A stretch of DNA of 64,000 nt from NCBI RefSeq assembly GCF_020536995.1, contig NW_026273354.1, forward strand, positions 157,501 through 221,500, in the 5' to 3' direction. The position numbers were made by a program, and so were the translations under genes. The notes under the pieces are model-generated. The model saw only the letters and a list, made by a program, of their open reading frames with translations, was not told the origin of the DNA and did not search any database. Below, one piece after another: positions 1 to 12,540 of the stretch. The DNA is from Dreissena polymorpha (lineage: Eukaryota; Mollusca; Bivalvia; Myida; Dreissenidae). How positions within the stretch are numbered: the stretch's first letter is position 1; the number at the start of each line of letters is the position of its first letter.

Positions 1-90
1 CACAACACAACATGAACACAATATATTGTCCATATTATCATCCACACAGAGTCCAAACTGTCAGTAAACTTGTTAAGCTCAGGTTGCATC

Positions 91-243
91 AGGCCCCGTG
101 TTCACAAAACGATTTTGCAATCGAAAATCGATTTTAACTGACATCGATTTTCATTTTGCCTATCATCTACAATGGAAATCCATTTTCAATGACAATCAAA
201 ATCGATTTTCGATTGCAAAAAATGTTTTGTGAACACGGGGCCT
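91..243. mobile_element. Short palindromic MITE
   Basis: The two ends are perfect 20-bp inverted copies (AGGCCCCGTGTTCACAAAAC), and pairing continues with few mismatches through the following CAATCGAAAATCG stretch, so almost the whole 153 bp can fold back on itself. There is no coding capacity. The size and structure fit a miniature inverted-repeat transposable element. I could not define a convincing target-site duplication, so the superfamily is open. Confidence 0.8.
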
Positions 244-598
244 GGATTTGCCAAATTCACTTGTTAAGATCTGCAATAATTAAAATAAAAATGACTGATT
301 AGAAACCTTAAACAAACACATAAAAAATACATATCACCAGTAGATACCATAGGCTTGTCAACAATTTATTGAAATTGAAAACCATGTCCTGTTTTAGTTT
401 TGCCTTAATGCTTGTTTAACTTAATCTATGTGAAAATAACACAAGAAATATTATTAAAATTATATAATCAAGACGAAACAAAGATTATTGCTTGGTACAT
501 TATACAATCTGAACCCTCAAGTTATGCATAGTGAATAGTATATTGTCAATGTTTAATATTAAAAAATATTATCAAACTTAACACCATAAAGGTAAACC

Positions 599-1000
599 AT
601 CTGTGTTGGGAGAATAAAGCGCACCCCAGTTAACATGTTCACGGATTTGTTTTGAAATATTTCACTATTTTGAATGGGATAAAGTCGAGAGCCGGCTGAT
701 TCGTGAGAGTTTTCTATAGGTACCATGATTTTTTTAAACAAATCAGTATTTTGTTAGTAATTTGCAATGACGCGTTTGAACGGTAAGAAAAATGTCGGAT
801 CAGTGTTGGGACTTCATTACAAACGCGCGATTGCACTTTACTGAAAATTACTTATTTGTTAAAAAAAATCATAATATCTATAGAACACTCTCACGAATGA
901 GCGAGCTCTCGACTTTATCCCATTACAAATGGTGAAATAATTTAAAAAGACATTCTTAATAATGTTATCTGGGTCGCGCCTTATTCTCCCAACACAGATC
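599..1000. mobile_element. MITE with long imperfect inverted repeats
   Basis: ATCTGTGTTGGGAGAATAA at the left end returns as the reverse complement at 981-1000, and the arms keep matching imperfectly inward: GGGATAAAGTCGAGAGC against GCTCTCGACTTTATCCC, then the region around the 20-bp mark of each arm. The total length is about 400 bp. The short open frame on the - strand (559-741) is only the left arm read through, not a gene. The superfamily is not determined. Confidence 0.7.
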
Positions 1001-2296
1001 TTAAAGTCACATGATATACATGAAGGTGAAGTGTAAACAATGCAAGGTGTAAATCATATCAAACCTGCTATTTAGCAGCAGATCATTTAGTGTTCGCACT
1101 CCATTTTTGCCCAATCTGTTTTTCATGAGGTGGATTTGGCACATCCATCTTTTAGCCCTATATCATGATAGTTCATCATTGAAACTACCAGGTAGTAGGT
1201 TCTGCCCCTGAATAAATAAAATATAGCAAAATATTTATGTATGATTGTGTTATAGTTGAAAAATATATATGACAATGAAAACAAAAGTCTGCTGAAGTAT
1301 TACATCTCAATACAATCGTAACGATATTACGATAGTCCAGAAACATATTTACTGAGAACATTTAATCAGTTTTCTTAAGCTGCAACCTCTTGGTCATGTC
1401 TGACAATTCATTGAAAATATAAAGTTTCAAAAGCATTACCACATATTTGTGTAGTTGGTCGTGCTTTATGAGAAAGATTGTTTTTCTTTCTTCTTTCTTT
1501 ATTTGTTGTTATGAATCTTAGATCATTATTGCTTTCATGTTAAACTTGATCATGAACACAACCATTAATATTGACATCCAAAACTATAAATGTTTACAAG
1601 AATAGAAACATTTAAATATGTACCAATAAAAATAATCAAATATACATTGTAATTAAACACATTCCTGACATATGCATTAATGCTATCATTTCGCATGGAA
1701 TTGTCATCGCTAACCTGTCATTGTGATATTGCACAAAGATTTGCAACATAAATTTGATATTAGTTTTTAATACAACCTTTCTCAGATCACAGTCTGTTAC
1801 ATGTAATACAATAATTTTAAGTACATAAAATGAAAGTAGAATACGTCTTATGGAATATATGCCCGTAAATTGTTCAACGAAATGTTAATATTGTCATTAT
1901 AGAAAAGTTTAACAACAAATGATAAATTGAGAAGTGTTTAAGATTTTGACAACTACCTAGGCAAACAGACACATAAACAGCGTCTAAAATCGTCGTTATG
2001 ACCGCCAAAACGGCTCATACAAACATCATGATTGGTGTAATAGATTCATTAAACATGAAATTCCATCTTTTAAGATCAACTTTGATTTTTTTTAATAAGA
2101 AAAACAAATGAAAAACTTATTTTAATTTACAAAAACCAGGAAGTTTATCCGAAAATTGTCAATGTCGACTGTGCCCTACTGTATTCATTGTTATTGAAGC
2201 TGAGGTTAATTTAAACCATGTAAAAATCAAGAGAAAATACGGAAAATTTAAGTTCCACTGACTTATTTTTATTGGTTTAGATTATAGTTCAACGTT
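1001..2296. other. Unannotated AT-rich sequence
   Basis: No gene, exon with splice sites, or recognised repeat was seen here. The sequence is AT-rich with many stops in all frames. Confidence 0.5.
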
Positions 2297-2622
2297 AATG
2301 GCAAACAAGTTGTTATTGTTTTGACAAAGTCCGCGAAACGGTAGTTAGAGACCGTCAAGTGAGCAACTTATTCTCGAATAAATATGTAAACAATAAAAAC
2401 TATGCCGTAGCAAATGCTTAACAATTTTGATTCAATAATATTTTTCTAAGTGTATTAAAGTTCAAAGTAAAACTATTATTAATGGCAAACAAGTTGCTCT
2501 TGTTTTGACAAACCCCGCGAAACGGTAGTTAGAGACCGTATAGTGAGGAACTTATTCTCACATGAATATGTAAACAATAAAAATTATGTCGTAGCCAATG
2601 CTTAACAATTTTGATTCAATAT
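2297..2622. repeat. Direct duplication, ~184-bp period
   Basis: A block of about 140 bp beginning AATGGCAAACAAGTTG (2297-2437) is repeated with few differences at 2481-2621. Both copies contain CGCGAAACGGTAGTTAGAG and end in CTTAACAATTTTGATTCAAT. It is a two-copy local tandem duplication with no coding frame. Confidence 0.85.
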
Positions 2623-2929
2623 CATTTTTTATACTTTGTATGACACTGTCATGTTATATAGTGATGTTCTTTATTTACAAGCCGCGTTATTGAGATCTGC
2701 AAAGAACTAATTTTATTGCGCACGCACTTATTTTATAGTGGTAAATCGGAGTTATACAAATTTGGTTTTGGAAGCCAGCCGAGTCAGCTCATCTCAGAAA
2801 TCGGTATGAGTACTATGGCCTAGGGGCTTTGCCCCAGGCCAAAAATGTCGTTTTCATTAACAGCAAACTATTACAAGCTCAACAGCATTAACATATGTAC
2901 AATTAACAGATACATTGAAAGTTATCTGT

Positions 2930-4222
<1,293 letters not shown>

Positions 4223-4238
4223 AATTTATATTGTATAA

Positions 4239-5020
4239 CAACGTTTTACCCCCTTGTAAATATACGTTATGCTCATGTAATTAGCCATAACGGGTCTAAA
4301 ACAAATGACCTGAGGTTATCCAGGCGTGTTTTCTCCCGACTCAGATAGATGGGCTGCCACACTAACTTTCCCCTAACGTGACCCGGTTCAAACCATGACA
4401 TACATACCACTCGTAACGATTCTTTTGAAGCATGTGTATTGACAGTACAATTAGCCTTTCAATGCTGCTCAAAGTAAGTATGTTCTATCCGAAACACGTT
4501 TCTGATTTTCCACTCATAATAGTCGCCAAGAGTATGACAAGCCAGACAAACCAATATACCGACCAGAACGACTGGGGTGTTGAAAATAAATTTTGACATA
4601 TGCTGCTCTTTAGAATTTGCGTGTTAGTTGAATTGGAGGTAACTTAAAGAACATAGTGAAATCAGCCGTCATATCGATTCAACGATTTGGTTATTTTAAA
4701 GTTTATATCAACTTTGTGCAATACAAATTTAAGCGAACGAAGGTATAGACAGCCGAGTCGTATTGTGGTTTCTAATGCATAAAGTTACTGTTAAGATATA
4801 TCTCGTTTTATTGAAGGATAAAGTTAGCCTACGTACACTTTTCAGTGTTCTAATCTCAATGGCGTCATTCAACCAATGTGTCTACATTAATTATTTACCA
4901 TGCCTATTGCGTAACCTAAACACACAAAGTTCCTTTGTTCTGGACGATTGATCTATGAAAATGGTATTCAAGCCATAGAAAGTCTCTATTTTTTCATCAC
5001 TGTGAGCGTGTTTCTTATAT
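4239..5020. other. Unannotated sequence upstream of FUT exon
   Basis: No coding segment or clear repeat was found. Earlier exons of the fucosyltransferase (cytoplasmic tail, membrane anchor, stem) could lie here or upstream, but I could not recognise one. Confidence 0.4.
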
Positions 5021-5024
5021 TTCC

Positions 5025-5125
5025 CCCATAGACACCAAGTAATGGTTCTTTTCCCTGGAAACGGACTCGAGATCCTTTCAAATAAGCCTTAGGCTTTCTA
5101 TGCAATCGAGCTAAATATGTTTGAA
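5025..5125 (+). repeat. SINE fragment (3' part)
   Basis: The segment runs from AGACACCAAGTAATGGTTC through GGAAACGGACTCGAGA to ATGCAATCGAGCTAAATA. It matches the 3' body of the SINE at 28725-28912 (TACTGTTTCTACC, AAACGAAATCAAGAG, GATGCAATCGAGTTAAACA). The tRNA-like head is missing, so this is a 5'-truncated copy. Confidence 0.6.
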
Positions 5126-5387
5126 GTAAACTTTAAAGTTGAACAGAATGCATAATTGCTATTCGTCTGAATGTATTAAATGAAAACCTGCTTATAGCTT
5201 TCAATCATGTATTACAGTAAAAACCGAAAATGCAAAGCAGTGTGTATAACAAGTGTTATGCTTATGTTAATAATACGGGCACAATTTATATGTATAGACA
5301 GAGCTGTTCTTGAAATATAGCTATTGAGCGTACTTATAAACTCCTGCCTTCAAAGATCAAATATCATTCCGTATTTTATTGTTTCAG

Positions 5388-5557
5388 AGTTGCTTGTAAA
5401 CAAGACACTAGGAACTTGTCCATACAACAACTGTTTCTCTACCAACAATAAGGCATTGTTTAACCAGTCGGCAGCCGTGATCTACCTCATAAGCAGCCAT
5501 GGCCCTCCAAAAGTTCCACCAGTTTCCGCTGTGCATCGGAACAAAGAACAGGCATGG
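5388..5557 (+). CDS. Alpha-1,3-fucosyltransferase, penultimate exon
   Basis: This internal exon encodes the N-terminal part of a GT10 alpha-1,3-fucosyltransferase, a Golgi type II membrane enzyme that moves fucose from GDP-fucose to N-acetylglucosamine in glycans. It follows a pyrimidine-rich acceptor (TTTTATTGTTTCAG) and ends at TGG before the donor GTAGGT. The translation has the family pattern CPYNNCFSTNNKALFNQSAA, VIYLISS and NKEQAW. In the family this is the stretch just before the conserved (W)xFFxxEP segment, which opens the exon at 21729. The junction is phase 0 (TGG|ATA), so the two exons join into AWIFFNLEPQ without a gap. The exon itself is intact. The first exon or exons (tail, anchor, stem) were not found. 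Exon identity rests on recalled family motifs, not on an alignment. Confidence 0.8.
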
Positions 5558-7022
5558 GTAGGTATCACATGTAATGTGTGTAAGGAAATAGTCGTTTTTA
5601 CTAGATTACAACAGTATTTAAATCTGGAAAATCTACTAAGATAGTATAACTTAATTTTATAATTATGCGTGTTACCCACTGTTTAAGTCTAGCTAACAGT
5701 GTGATAACCAATGCATATGTTTAGTGATACAACAAATCGGGAGCTTATTTCCAAAGTGCATCAGGCTGAATAAGTTTTTAAATTATAACTTGCACATTGT
5801 TAAGGCCTAAGTCGTATCTTCCAACTGTCTATGTAGTAAACGGTTTAAAATACCCTTGTTACATGTTTTAGTTTATTCCTTCTGTCTTGCAACGGTAACT
5901 CTAGTGTGTTTTTTCGAACATGATTTTGTTATTGTGTGCTTTATTTGTGTAGAATTATATATTTTTGTGTTATACACTTGTTCTGTAACTATGACATATT
6001 GGATGTGATGCAAATTTTTATTATATCATGTCTACAATACCATACAAAGAGAAGTTTTTACGAAATGCGACGATTGCGACACTATTGTTCACAGTAATGA
6101 GGACAACGCTATACGTTAAAAAATGAAGCAACAACACTATTTACGGGTTGATAATTACAAAATACTGCCCAAACAATAAGTTCATATTTCACGAAGATAA
6201 AGACGATTCGACAGTTTGCAAACGCTAATTCAAAACAATCACAGTAAAATTGCGACGTTTCTCAAGAACATGTTACCAAACCATAATACTATTAAATTGT
6301 ATCAATTACTCAGATTTATTATGCCACGACAGCGCATTTACGTTGGAGACGCTGACATGATATTTTAAATTGTTATCGGATACCCATCCGATAACAGTTT
6401 TAAGCTCCGCCCATCAATATCCGTTTTAAAACTCCGCCCATATTTGGTTTACTCAATGATTTTTTTAGCGTTCCATGTTTTAGCCCCGCCCATTCTGAGA
6501 ACTACTTTTTTGTAGGCGTGGTATGTCGCTTCTTTGATTTAAATGGAAACAAACAGCGATTCATATTTTATTAAGAAGTTAGAACATTAATAAACAATAA
6601 GTTTTTTTTTAAACAAAACTAACACTTTATTAAGTATATATCTATAGGGAAATATAAATTAAATGAGCATTAATCAATGGAAAAAATTAAACTAATACAA
6701 AGGTGCACCGCTACCATTCATAAGCTGCAATTTAAAACAGGAATGATAAACATTTATCACGTAACACAAATATACTTAACACGTTTTAAATAAAATATGA
6801 CAGATTCGATCAGTTAAAGAAGAATTTATGACAAATATTCACTAAACATCTGGTCTAATATTATATAAAAAAAATTAACTAATTCTTTACAAATGCTTTC
6901 CTTTTTAGTGTCATTCATATAAAAAGCAGGGCAAACAGGTGAATAGCATACAAAATGAATTATCATTGACAAAGTAAAATAATTAATACTTGATTGAGAT
7001 GCTTTGCGAATGCCTGTCATGC
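5558..7022. other. Start of 16.2 kb FUT intron
   Basis: Non-coding AT-rich intron sequence. Small structures seen are a short hairpin with ATCGGATACCCATCCGAT near 6374-6391 and three nearby CCGCCCAT motifs (6408-6490). Nothing else is supported. Confidence 0.5.
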
Positions 7023-7030
7023 CTAATAAT

Positions 7031-8082
7031 CAGGGATCATATTTTTTTCGGTTTTGTCGGTCCTAGACCGTTTGGGGTCATGAAAGACCGATTGAAAATC
7101 CCAAACAGTCGGTCCGATTCTGTTTGCTATTAAAATTCCCATGTCATGAAATCGATTACACAGTGTACATGCTAACACACCCTAATGACATTCTTATCTC
7201 GATTAGGTGTGATAAACCATCCGCTGCAGGCTTTAAACCGGTCAGGGCCGGTTTATTGCACGTCAGACCAAGAATAAAAAACTTGTGAACAGCGGATTAA
7301 AGACGCATCCGAAAACACGCGTCTGAAAGCACGCGCTTGTAACTAAACAAAACATGCCGATACATTTTCCACCAGCGTAATAATCCGGTAATATAATTAT
7401 GAATGAAAGTCGCGGATCTGATCGACAGAACAGCCGAAAGTTATTTATATGGGCGGAACTTCACATAAAATAGTACACAAGAACAATAATATACATTGAA
7501 TAAATCTTTAGTAAAACCGTGTTAGAATCGATATAATTCGTGTACTTTATACTTTGTTGTTGAATAACTCACGACCGGAAAATTAGATGCGTGGTTTCAA
7601 ATGCTTTGCTCTCGTGATTAAATCCCTACGCATCTAAACTATCGGTCGTGGGTTATTTGACAACAAATTATTTCTTAATTATTTGGTTTGTTGTTGTCAG
7701 TAGCCAACCTACGCACAGATATTTGTTTGGTTCAGTGCATGTTTGTAAGCTATTATCGAGTCGACAACAATTTAAAACATCGGTATAGACTAAAACAGAT
7801 ATTAAAAAATAATATTGACAACGATGATAAAAGTCTGATAAAACAGCACACGAAACAACAATGAAATACCAAATGATAAAACCAGTTGAGAAAACTCGTT
7901 ACGTTTCAAAAAAATGCCTAAGGGAATTTTACTTGTACATGTATTATACCACCTTCATGAATGGCAAAATAAATGGTATATATATTTTAACGTAATTTGT
8001 CATGATTTCGGATGTACATTTTCGGATACTTTTCCTCATTTATATCCGGACTGATTGATGTTGCGGGAAAATATGATCCCTG
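7031..8082. mobile_element. Non-autonomous hAT transposon
   Basis: The element is bounded by 15-bp perfect inverted repeats, CAGGGATCATATTTT at 7031 and its complement ending at 8082. It is flanked by a perfect 8-bp target duplication, CTAATAAT (7023-7030 and 8083-8090). An 8-bp duplication plus a CAGGG-type terminus is the hAT superfamily signature. The 1052-bp interior has no transposase frame, so mobility would have depended on a partner enzyme. An inner foldback (7553-7667) may be a second, nested insertion. Confidence 0.9.
7553..7667. repeat. Foldback nested in the hAT element
   Basis: TTTGTTGTTGAATAACTCAC with CGACCG is mirrored by CGGTCGTGGGTTATTTGACA plus ACAAA, with an inner pair TTAGATGCGT/ACGCATCTAA. 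The arms are imperfect but long relative to the ~115-bp total. It is either a small MITE inserted in the hAT element or part of its own secondary structure. Confidence 0.6.
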
Positions 8083-8257
8083 CTAATAATACATGACAAT
8101 TTCAATTTTTAAGTGTCTGAAATCAAACTTTCACAAAAAAAAATGATTCTAACTCCACAACCAAACAGGAAATTTGTGTGGTCAACCTGAAAATAAAATA
8201 AGGATTCCTTTAGAAAATAAAAAACATCATAAAACATTAATTGCATAACTGCTTAAA

Positions 8258-8461
8258 CCCTTTCAGTGCTGGAACCGAATTTTGAAGGCCTTTACAAACA
8301 GTATGGATCCAGATGAGACGCCACAAAACGTGGTGTCTCATCTGGATCCAAACTGTTTTCTATTCTGATAGTAATCTTTGAAAAAAATAAAGAAAATGCT
8401 TATTTTACAAATTCAGCAGACGACATTTTAGCAGACGACAAATTTCCCAGCATGCAAAGGG
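8258..8461. mobile_element. TTAA-flanked MITE (piggyBac-like), copy 1
   Basis: The termini are CCCTTTCAGTGCTGG on the left and the complement of CCCTTTGCATGCTGGG on the right, bordered by TTAA (8253-8256 and 8462-8465, with one extra A on the left). A second, inverted copy lies at 49609-49784. Both carry an internal palindrome around GATCCAGATGAGACGCC. TTAA targets and CCC/GGG ends fit a non-autonomous piggyBac-type element. No coding capacity. Confidence 0.8.
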
Positions 8462-8591
8462 TTAAAAAATAAAAATCCAGATACATAATTTGTATTAAAA
8501 TTGAAACTTTATAAATATAGTGACATATAGATTTATAACATGTTCAGATAAAACAATTACATAAATACTCTCAAAAATAAATTTGTCGAGA

Positions 8592-10442
8592 AAAAAGTAT
8601 TACCTTTCCGACAAATTAATTAGATGGGTTGATGTGAAGCTGTGCCGGGATGCAGTTGGGGGGGGGGAATATCTCGAGTTGGTTGAGAGGCAGAGAAAGA
8701 CTCGGACAAGTGCAACTGACGAGGGTAGAACTGTGCCGCCAAGAAATTTGGTAGATATCACCCATGGAATGTGTGGTCGCAACTTTCTGCCATTAAAAGA
8801 AAAACATTTCATATTATAATAAAATAAAACAAATCCAACAGGAGATAACATTTCAAAATATAGTGTTTTAATAACATTTTTATGGCACAACTTGAACAAA
8901 TTACAACTTTAATAGACACAACATTATTAATACAAAATGATAAAAAAATAATTAAGCATTTCTTTTAACTTAAAATATTTTTATTATGGATTATTTTTTT
9001 GCTTATTAAGGGAATATGTGTTTGTTTTCCTAATTTGAGAAATTTGCGACTCAAATTTTCACAATTTAAAACAGTTCGTGACTCAAATTTTCACAATTTA
9101 AAAAAAGTTTGCAACTCATTTTTTCACAATGTCGATCTGTGGGCGACACAATTTTGAACAGTTTTCGACACATGTTTTTAAAAAAGTTGCACAGTGCGCA
9201 ACTCATTTGTTCACAGTTTTCAACAGTGATTTTTTTATGAACAGTGCGTGACTCAATTTGTTCACAATTTTGAACAGTGTGCAACTCATTTTTTAAAATT
9301 GTGAACAGTGCGCGACTCATTTTTCCACCATGTTGAATAAACAGTGCGCGACTCCTTTTTATCCAAATTTTTAACAGTGCGCGACTCATTTTTACAAATA
9401 TTGAACAATGCGCAACTCATGTGTTTTCACAATTTAAAGAGTTTGTGACTTATTTTTTTTGTAATTTTGAATGAACAGTGCCCCACAAAATTGTCCCCCA
9501 TTTTTGAACAGTGCGCAAATGATTGTTCCAAATTTTGTACAGCGCGTGACATGATTTTTTCACAATTTTAAACAGTGCGCAACTCATTTTTCCACAATTT
9601 TAAATAAACAGTTCATGACTTATTTTTTTGCAAAAATTTGACAATGAGCAACTCATTTTACAAATTTTGTACAGCGCTTGACTCATTTTTTCAAAATTTT
9701 ATTTATGAAAAGTGTGCGACTCATTTTTCCACAATTTTGAAATCATAATGAACAGTGGGCAACTAATGTTTCCCACAATTTTGAACAGTGCGCGACTTAT
9801 TTTTCAAATTTTGGTACAGTGCGTCTCATTTTTTCACAATTTCGAACAGTGCGCAACTCATTTTTCCACAATTTTGAATAAAAAGTTCGCGACAGTAGAA
9901 CAACTGGCACTGATCATTGGTTCATCAGCATGAGAATGGGTGTTAAAAAATGGCACAAATAATGAAACATGTGTGTTTAAGCATGCATACATAACAATGA
10001 AACTTACCAACCACTCGGCCAGGAAACATATGGTGCAGAAGCTGCGGGATTCAGCATGCTCTCCCACTGATATTATGCAGATCAGTTGTCAAACTGGCAG
10101 TCAACTTATGTTGGGATTTCCCAATTGTAAAGATATTAACCTCAGCAATCTCCAAACACAAACATGTTCATTTATTGTCACTCAAACAGCAATTAATCCA
10201 TCATGTCACCCTGACAGTCTCAAAACACGATGCAAAACCAAAGCATTTTCGTTTCGTCTAACACACAGCTGGTAACGTCGCTGAATATTGCACAAAAGCA
10301 GCTTCATTATGAAGTTCCAGCGACTCGAAATACACGTTCCCCACCCACTTTGACTTCGCACGTGAAGGCCTGTTTTTGGGGGAAAACTGTGAACATCTCA
10401 CAACTAAACGTATACTACGGAGATGGACAAGTTGAAAAATAA
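8592..10442 (+). pseudogene. Broken Crypton/ZMYM-type tyrosine recombinase
   Basis: Two separated pieces look like the tyrosine recombinase domain (DUF3504 type) found in Crypton DNA transposons and ZMYM/QRICH1-like host genes. The first piece (8600-8810) reads RWVDVKLCRDAVGGGEYLEL then VERQRKTRT, matching the family's RW-D-V...YLEF-ERQTKTRTG motif. The second (9960-10080) reads KLTNHSARKHMVQKLRD followed by DIMQIS, matching the catalytic TNHS-RKT block. A 0.85-kb minisatellite sits where roughly 90 residues should be. A possible tail (10353-10415, KACFWGKTVN) follows in another frame. The catalytic GHKN-like segment after DIMQIS has decayed. It is a fossil in the fucosyltransferase intron, in the same orientation. 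The family call is from memory of motifs; Crypton versus a host ZMYM-like source is unresolved. Confidence 0.6.
9045..9895. repeat. AACAGTGCGCGACTCATTTTT minisatellite
   Basis: About twenty degenerate units of roughly 32-45 bp share AACAGTGCGCGACTCATTT followed by a T-run and CACAATTTTG. Copies vary by substitution and unit length. Open frames inside it (9066-9389 on -, 9712-9933 on +) are by-products of the repeat. It lies exactly between the two recognisable recombinase pieces. Confidence 0.9.
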
Positions 10443-10870
10443 ATCACTCTTATCACTTCCAAATTGCGCACTACGTTAAAATCCCGTTCCATTTGATTAT
10501 TGTATTTATTGTTTGAAATTTTCACTCTACACATGCGCTTTGAAAATAGCGGTTGGTGTGTACTCTTGCCAGTCTTGGAAGTACATGTCGAATGTGTTAT
10601 TGTAAAAAAATTGGTATTGTGTTTTTAGTGCAGAAATTGTTCTTTTAAGTTTCGATTTCTCGCTTCAGTTTTTGTATTATGTGCGTTTAATTTTGATTGA
10701 TTGTTGCTTACTTTCGAACTATTTTTATGTGTAAATATATATGCATAGACGCTAGCGGATGTAATCAGGTTGCTACTAATTTGCATATTTATCAATGAAT
10801 TTAGCGGTTGTTTGTTTTTGTTTTTTTTGTGAATATTTCCTTATTTACTTTAAAATGTGGTATAATAAAT
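10443..10870. other. Unannotated intron sequence
   Basis: AT-rich, no coding segment or repeat recognised. Confidence 0.5.
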
Positions 10871-11020
10871 AGAATATATGGTTGGTGACTTTTGATATCA
10901 TGTGATATAAGACTCGTCCGATATGGCGTGTGAAAAGGCTCGGCAAGCCTCGCCTTTTCCTACGCCATATCAGACTCGTCTTATATCACATGATATCAAA
11001 AGTCACCAACCATATATTCT
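10871..11020. mobile_element. Perfect 43-bp-arm foldback element
   Basis: The left arm (10871-10913, AGAATATATGGTTGGTGAC...) and the right arm (10978-11020) are exact reverse complements over 43 bp. Pairing resumes inside with GATATGGCGT/ACGCCATATC and AAAAGG/CCTTTT around a short loop. With no mismatch in the outer arms it is either young or maintained. There is no coding capacity; it is probably a miniature foldback transposon. Confidence 0.85.
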
Positions 11021-11640
11021 CTATATAACGGATTTGGTCGGTCTTATTGACCAATGCACAATATTTCTAAGAAAGATCAAATTATTTCACTATGTAACAA
11101 ATCGATAGCACTACCAATAACATATGTTTTTTCAGTTATTTCATCTCTTTAAGTTTCATACTTATATCGCAAAACATAAAAACAAATCTCCACGTTCTAC
11201 AATTTGATTTTCATTTGCGTATACTGGAAACAATATTATGTATTTTTCTTACCGAGTCGTCACGATTTCACAATACGTGTTGAATGTTAAATATCAAGCA
11301 TGGTGTTCAAATGATATTTAATACAACAGTTTTTTTAAACGGTCGTTTTTTTTCATAACATTTTATTTCTGAAAACAAACATGTTACAGTCATACATAGA
11401 GATTCGAGTATCTAACACATGTAACTCAATAAGTTTCATAGTATAATGTTATGGAGAGAAAAAGATGTAAATGGTCTATATTCAGTTAAGTCGAATAAAA
11501 GTAATATATTTAGAAAAGATTGGCGTGTTCATACGACTGTATCTTGTAAGAATGTGTTCCATCGTTGACTAAACAATTCGTATGTGTGTTTTATGTGTGA
11601 TATTGTTTCCTCTATTTTAGTTTATAAGTCAAGCAGCTCA
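11021..11640. other. Unannotated intron sequence
   Basis: No supported feature; AT-rich with dense stops. Confidence 0.5.
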
Positions 11641-12540
11641 TATAATAAGTGCATAAAGGGGCGTTACTTTCGTATTTTCATTTAGAGATGAAGTATTTGT
11701 CTAAAAGAATGATAATATAAATTGCATTATGGTTTGCACTTGTGTGCTGTTACGATGTAAAAGGAAAATTAGTGCAAAGGTAAGGTGCCTGTTATGGTGC
11801 AAACCAAATTTGTTGTGTATCATGATTGTTACTTCCGACCAGAAATGTTGAACGTGAGTGCATTCCCAAAATTCCCAATGTGTTGTGTAAAATTGGTAAC
11901 AGCTGAACAGATATCGCACATGTTCGACTTTACAAGTTTACACTTAAACAGATAGGAATTCTTTGGTATACCGTGTGTGATGGTGTTGTACTGGAACGTT
12001 CTGGGTTCAGTATCTACAGTAACTTATGGGATTTGACAGTAAAGTTGCGTCTTTGAGAATGCAATACTGCTCCAGCAGCTGGAGTTTCAATTCTTTATAT
12101 TGTTATTTTCGTTTGTGTTAAAAAGTTATATCCACTTTGTTACACATTTAATGTGTGTAGGTGTATTACCGTTAGTAAGACGTGTTTACACTATTTCGCA
12201 TTTTTTAGTCTTAACTGTTATCAACAAAGTATTCCGATGTTGTATTTGCTTTATGCCCAAGTGGAATGGATTGTTTCCATTCTACTTAGATGCTCTTAAC
12301 GAGTGAGAAAACGCGTAATACATACTTTGTTTTAATACAATATAATTCTTGGAGTTTTCCAAATGAATGAATTAATTTTTTTTTAAATCGTAAAATGCTC
12401 TATAAATTGTATACCTCTGTTATGCCATTCTTTAAAATATAACCTTTGATTGTTAAATTGCATTTGCAAATTTTTCAATATTATTTGTTTGGAAATTGTA
12501 TCTATATTTTCGTCATATTTTGCTTTAGACCAGGTTTCTT
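11640..12540 (-). mobile_element. L1/Tx1-type LINE fragment, C-terminal region
   Basis: Read on the - strand, broken frames give parts typical of the C-terminal region of an L1/Tx1-clade ORF2. In order these are RLYFKEWHNRG with IQFIEH (around 12370-12440), then NSYLFKCKLVKSNMCDICS (about 11920-11985, the cysteine motif after the reverse transcriptase), then FWECTHVQHFWSEV (about 11820-11870). The same order occurs in the LINE at 23561-27395 (NKYLFKCNQ...NLCDMCS...HLFWKCKHIQ). Frame changes between pieces show heavy decay. The upper limit is uncertain; the frame at 12545-12748 is not clearly LINE. Confidence 0.7.

Noticed and set aside
9045-9895. CRISPR-like array
   Set aside because: Units and spacers are both repetitive and variable in length, in a eukaryotic intron; it is a minisatellite.
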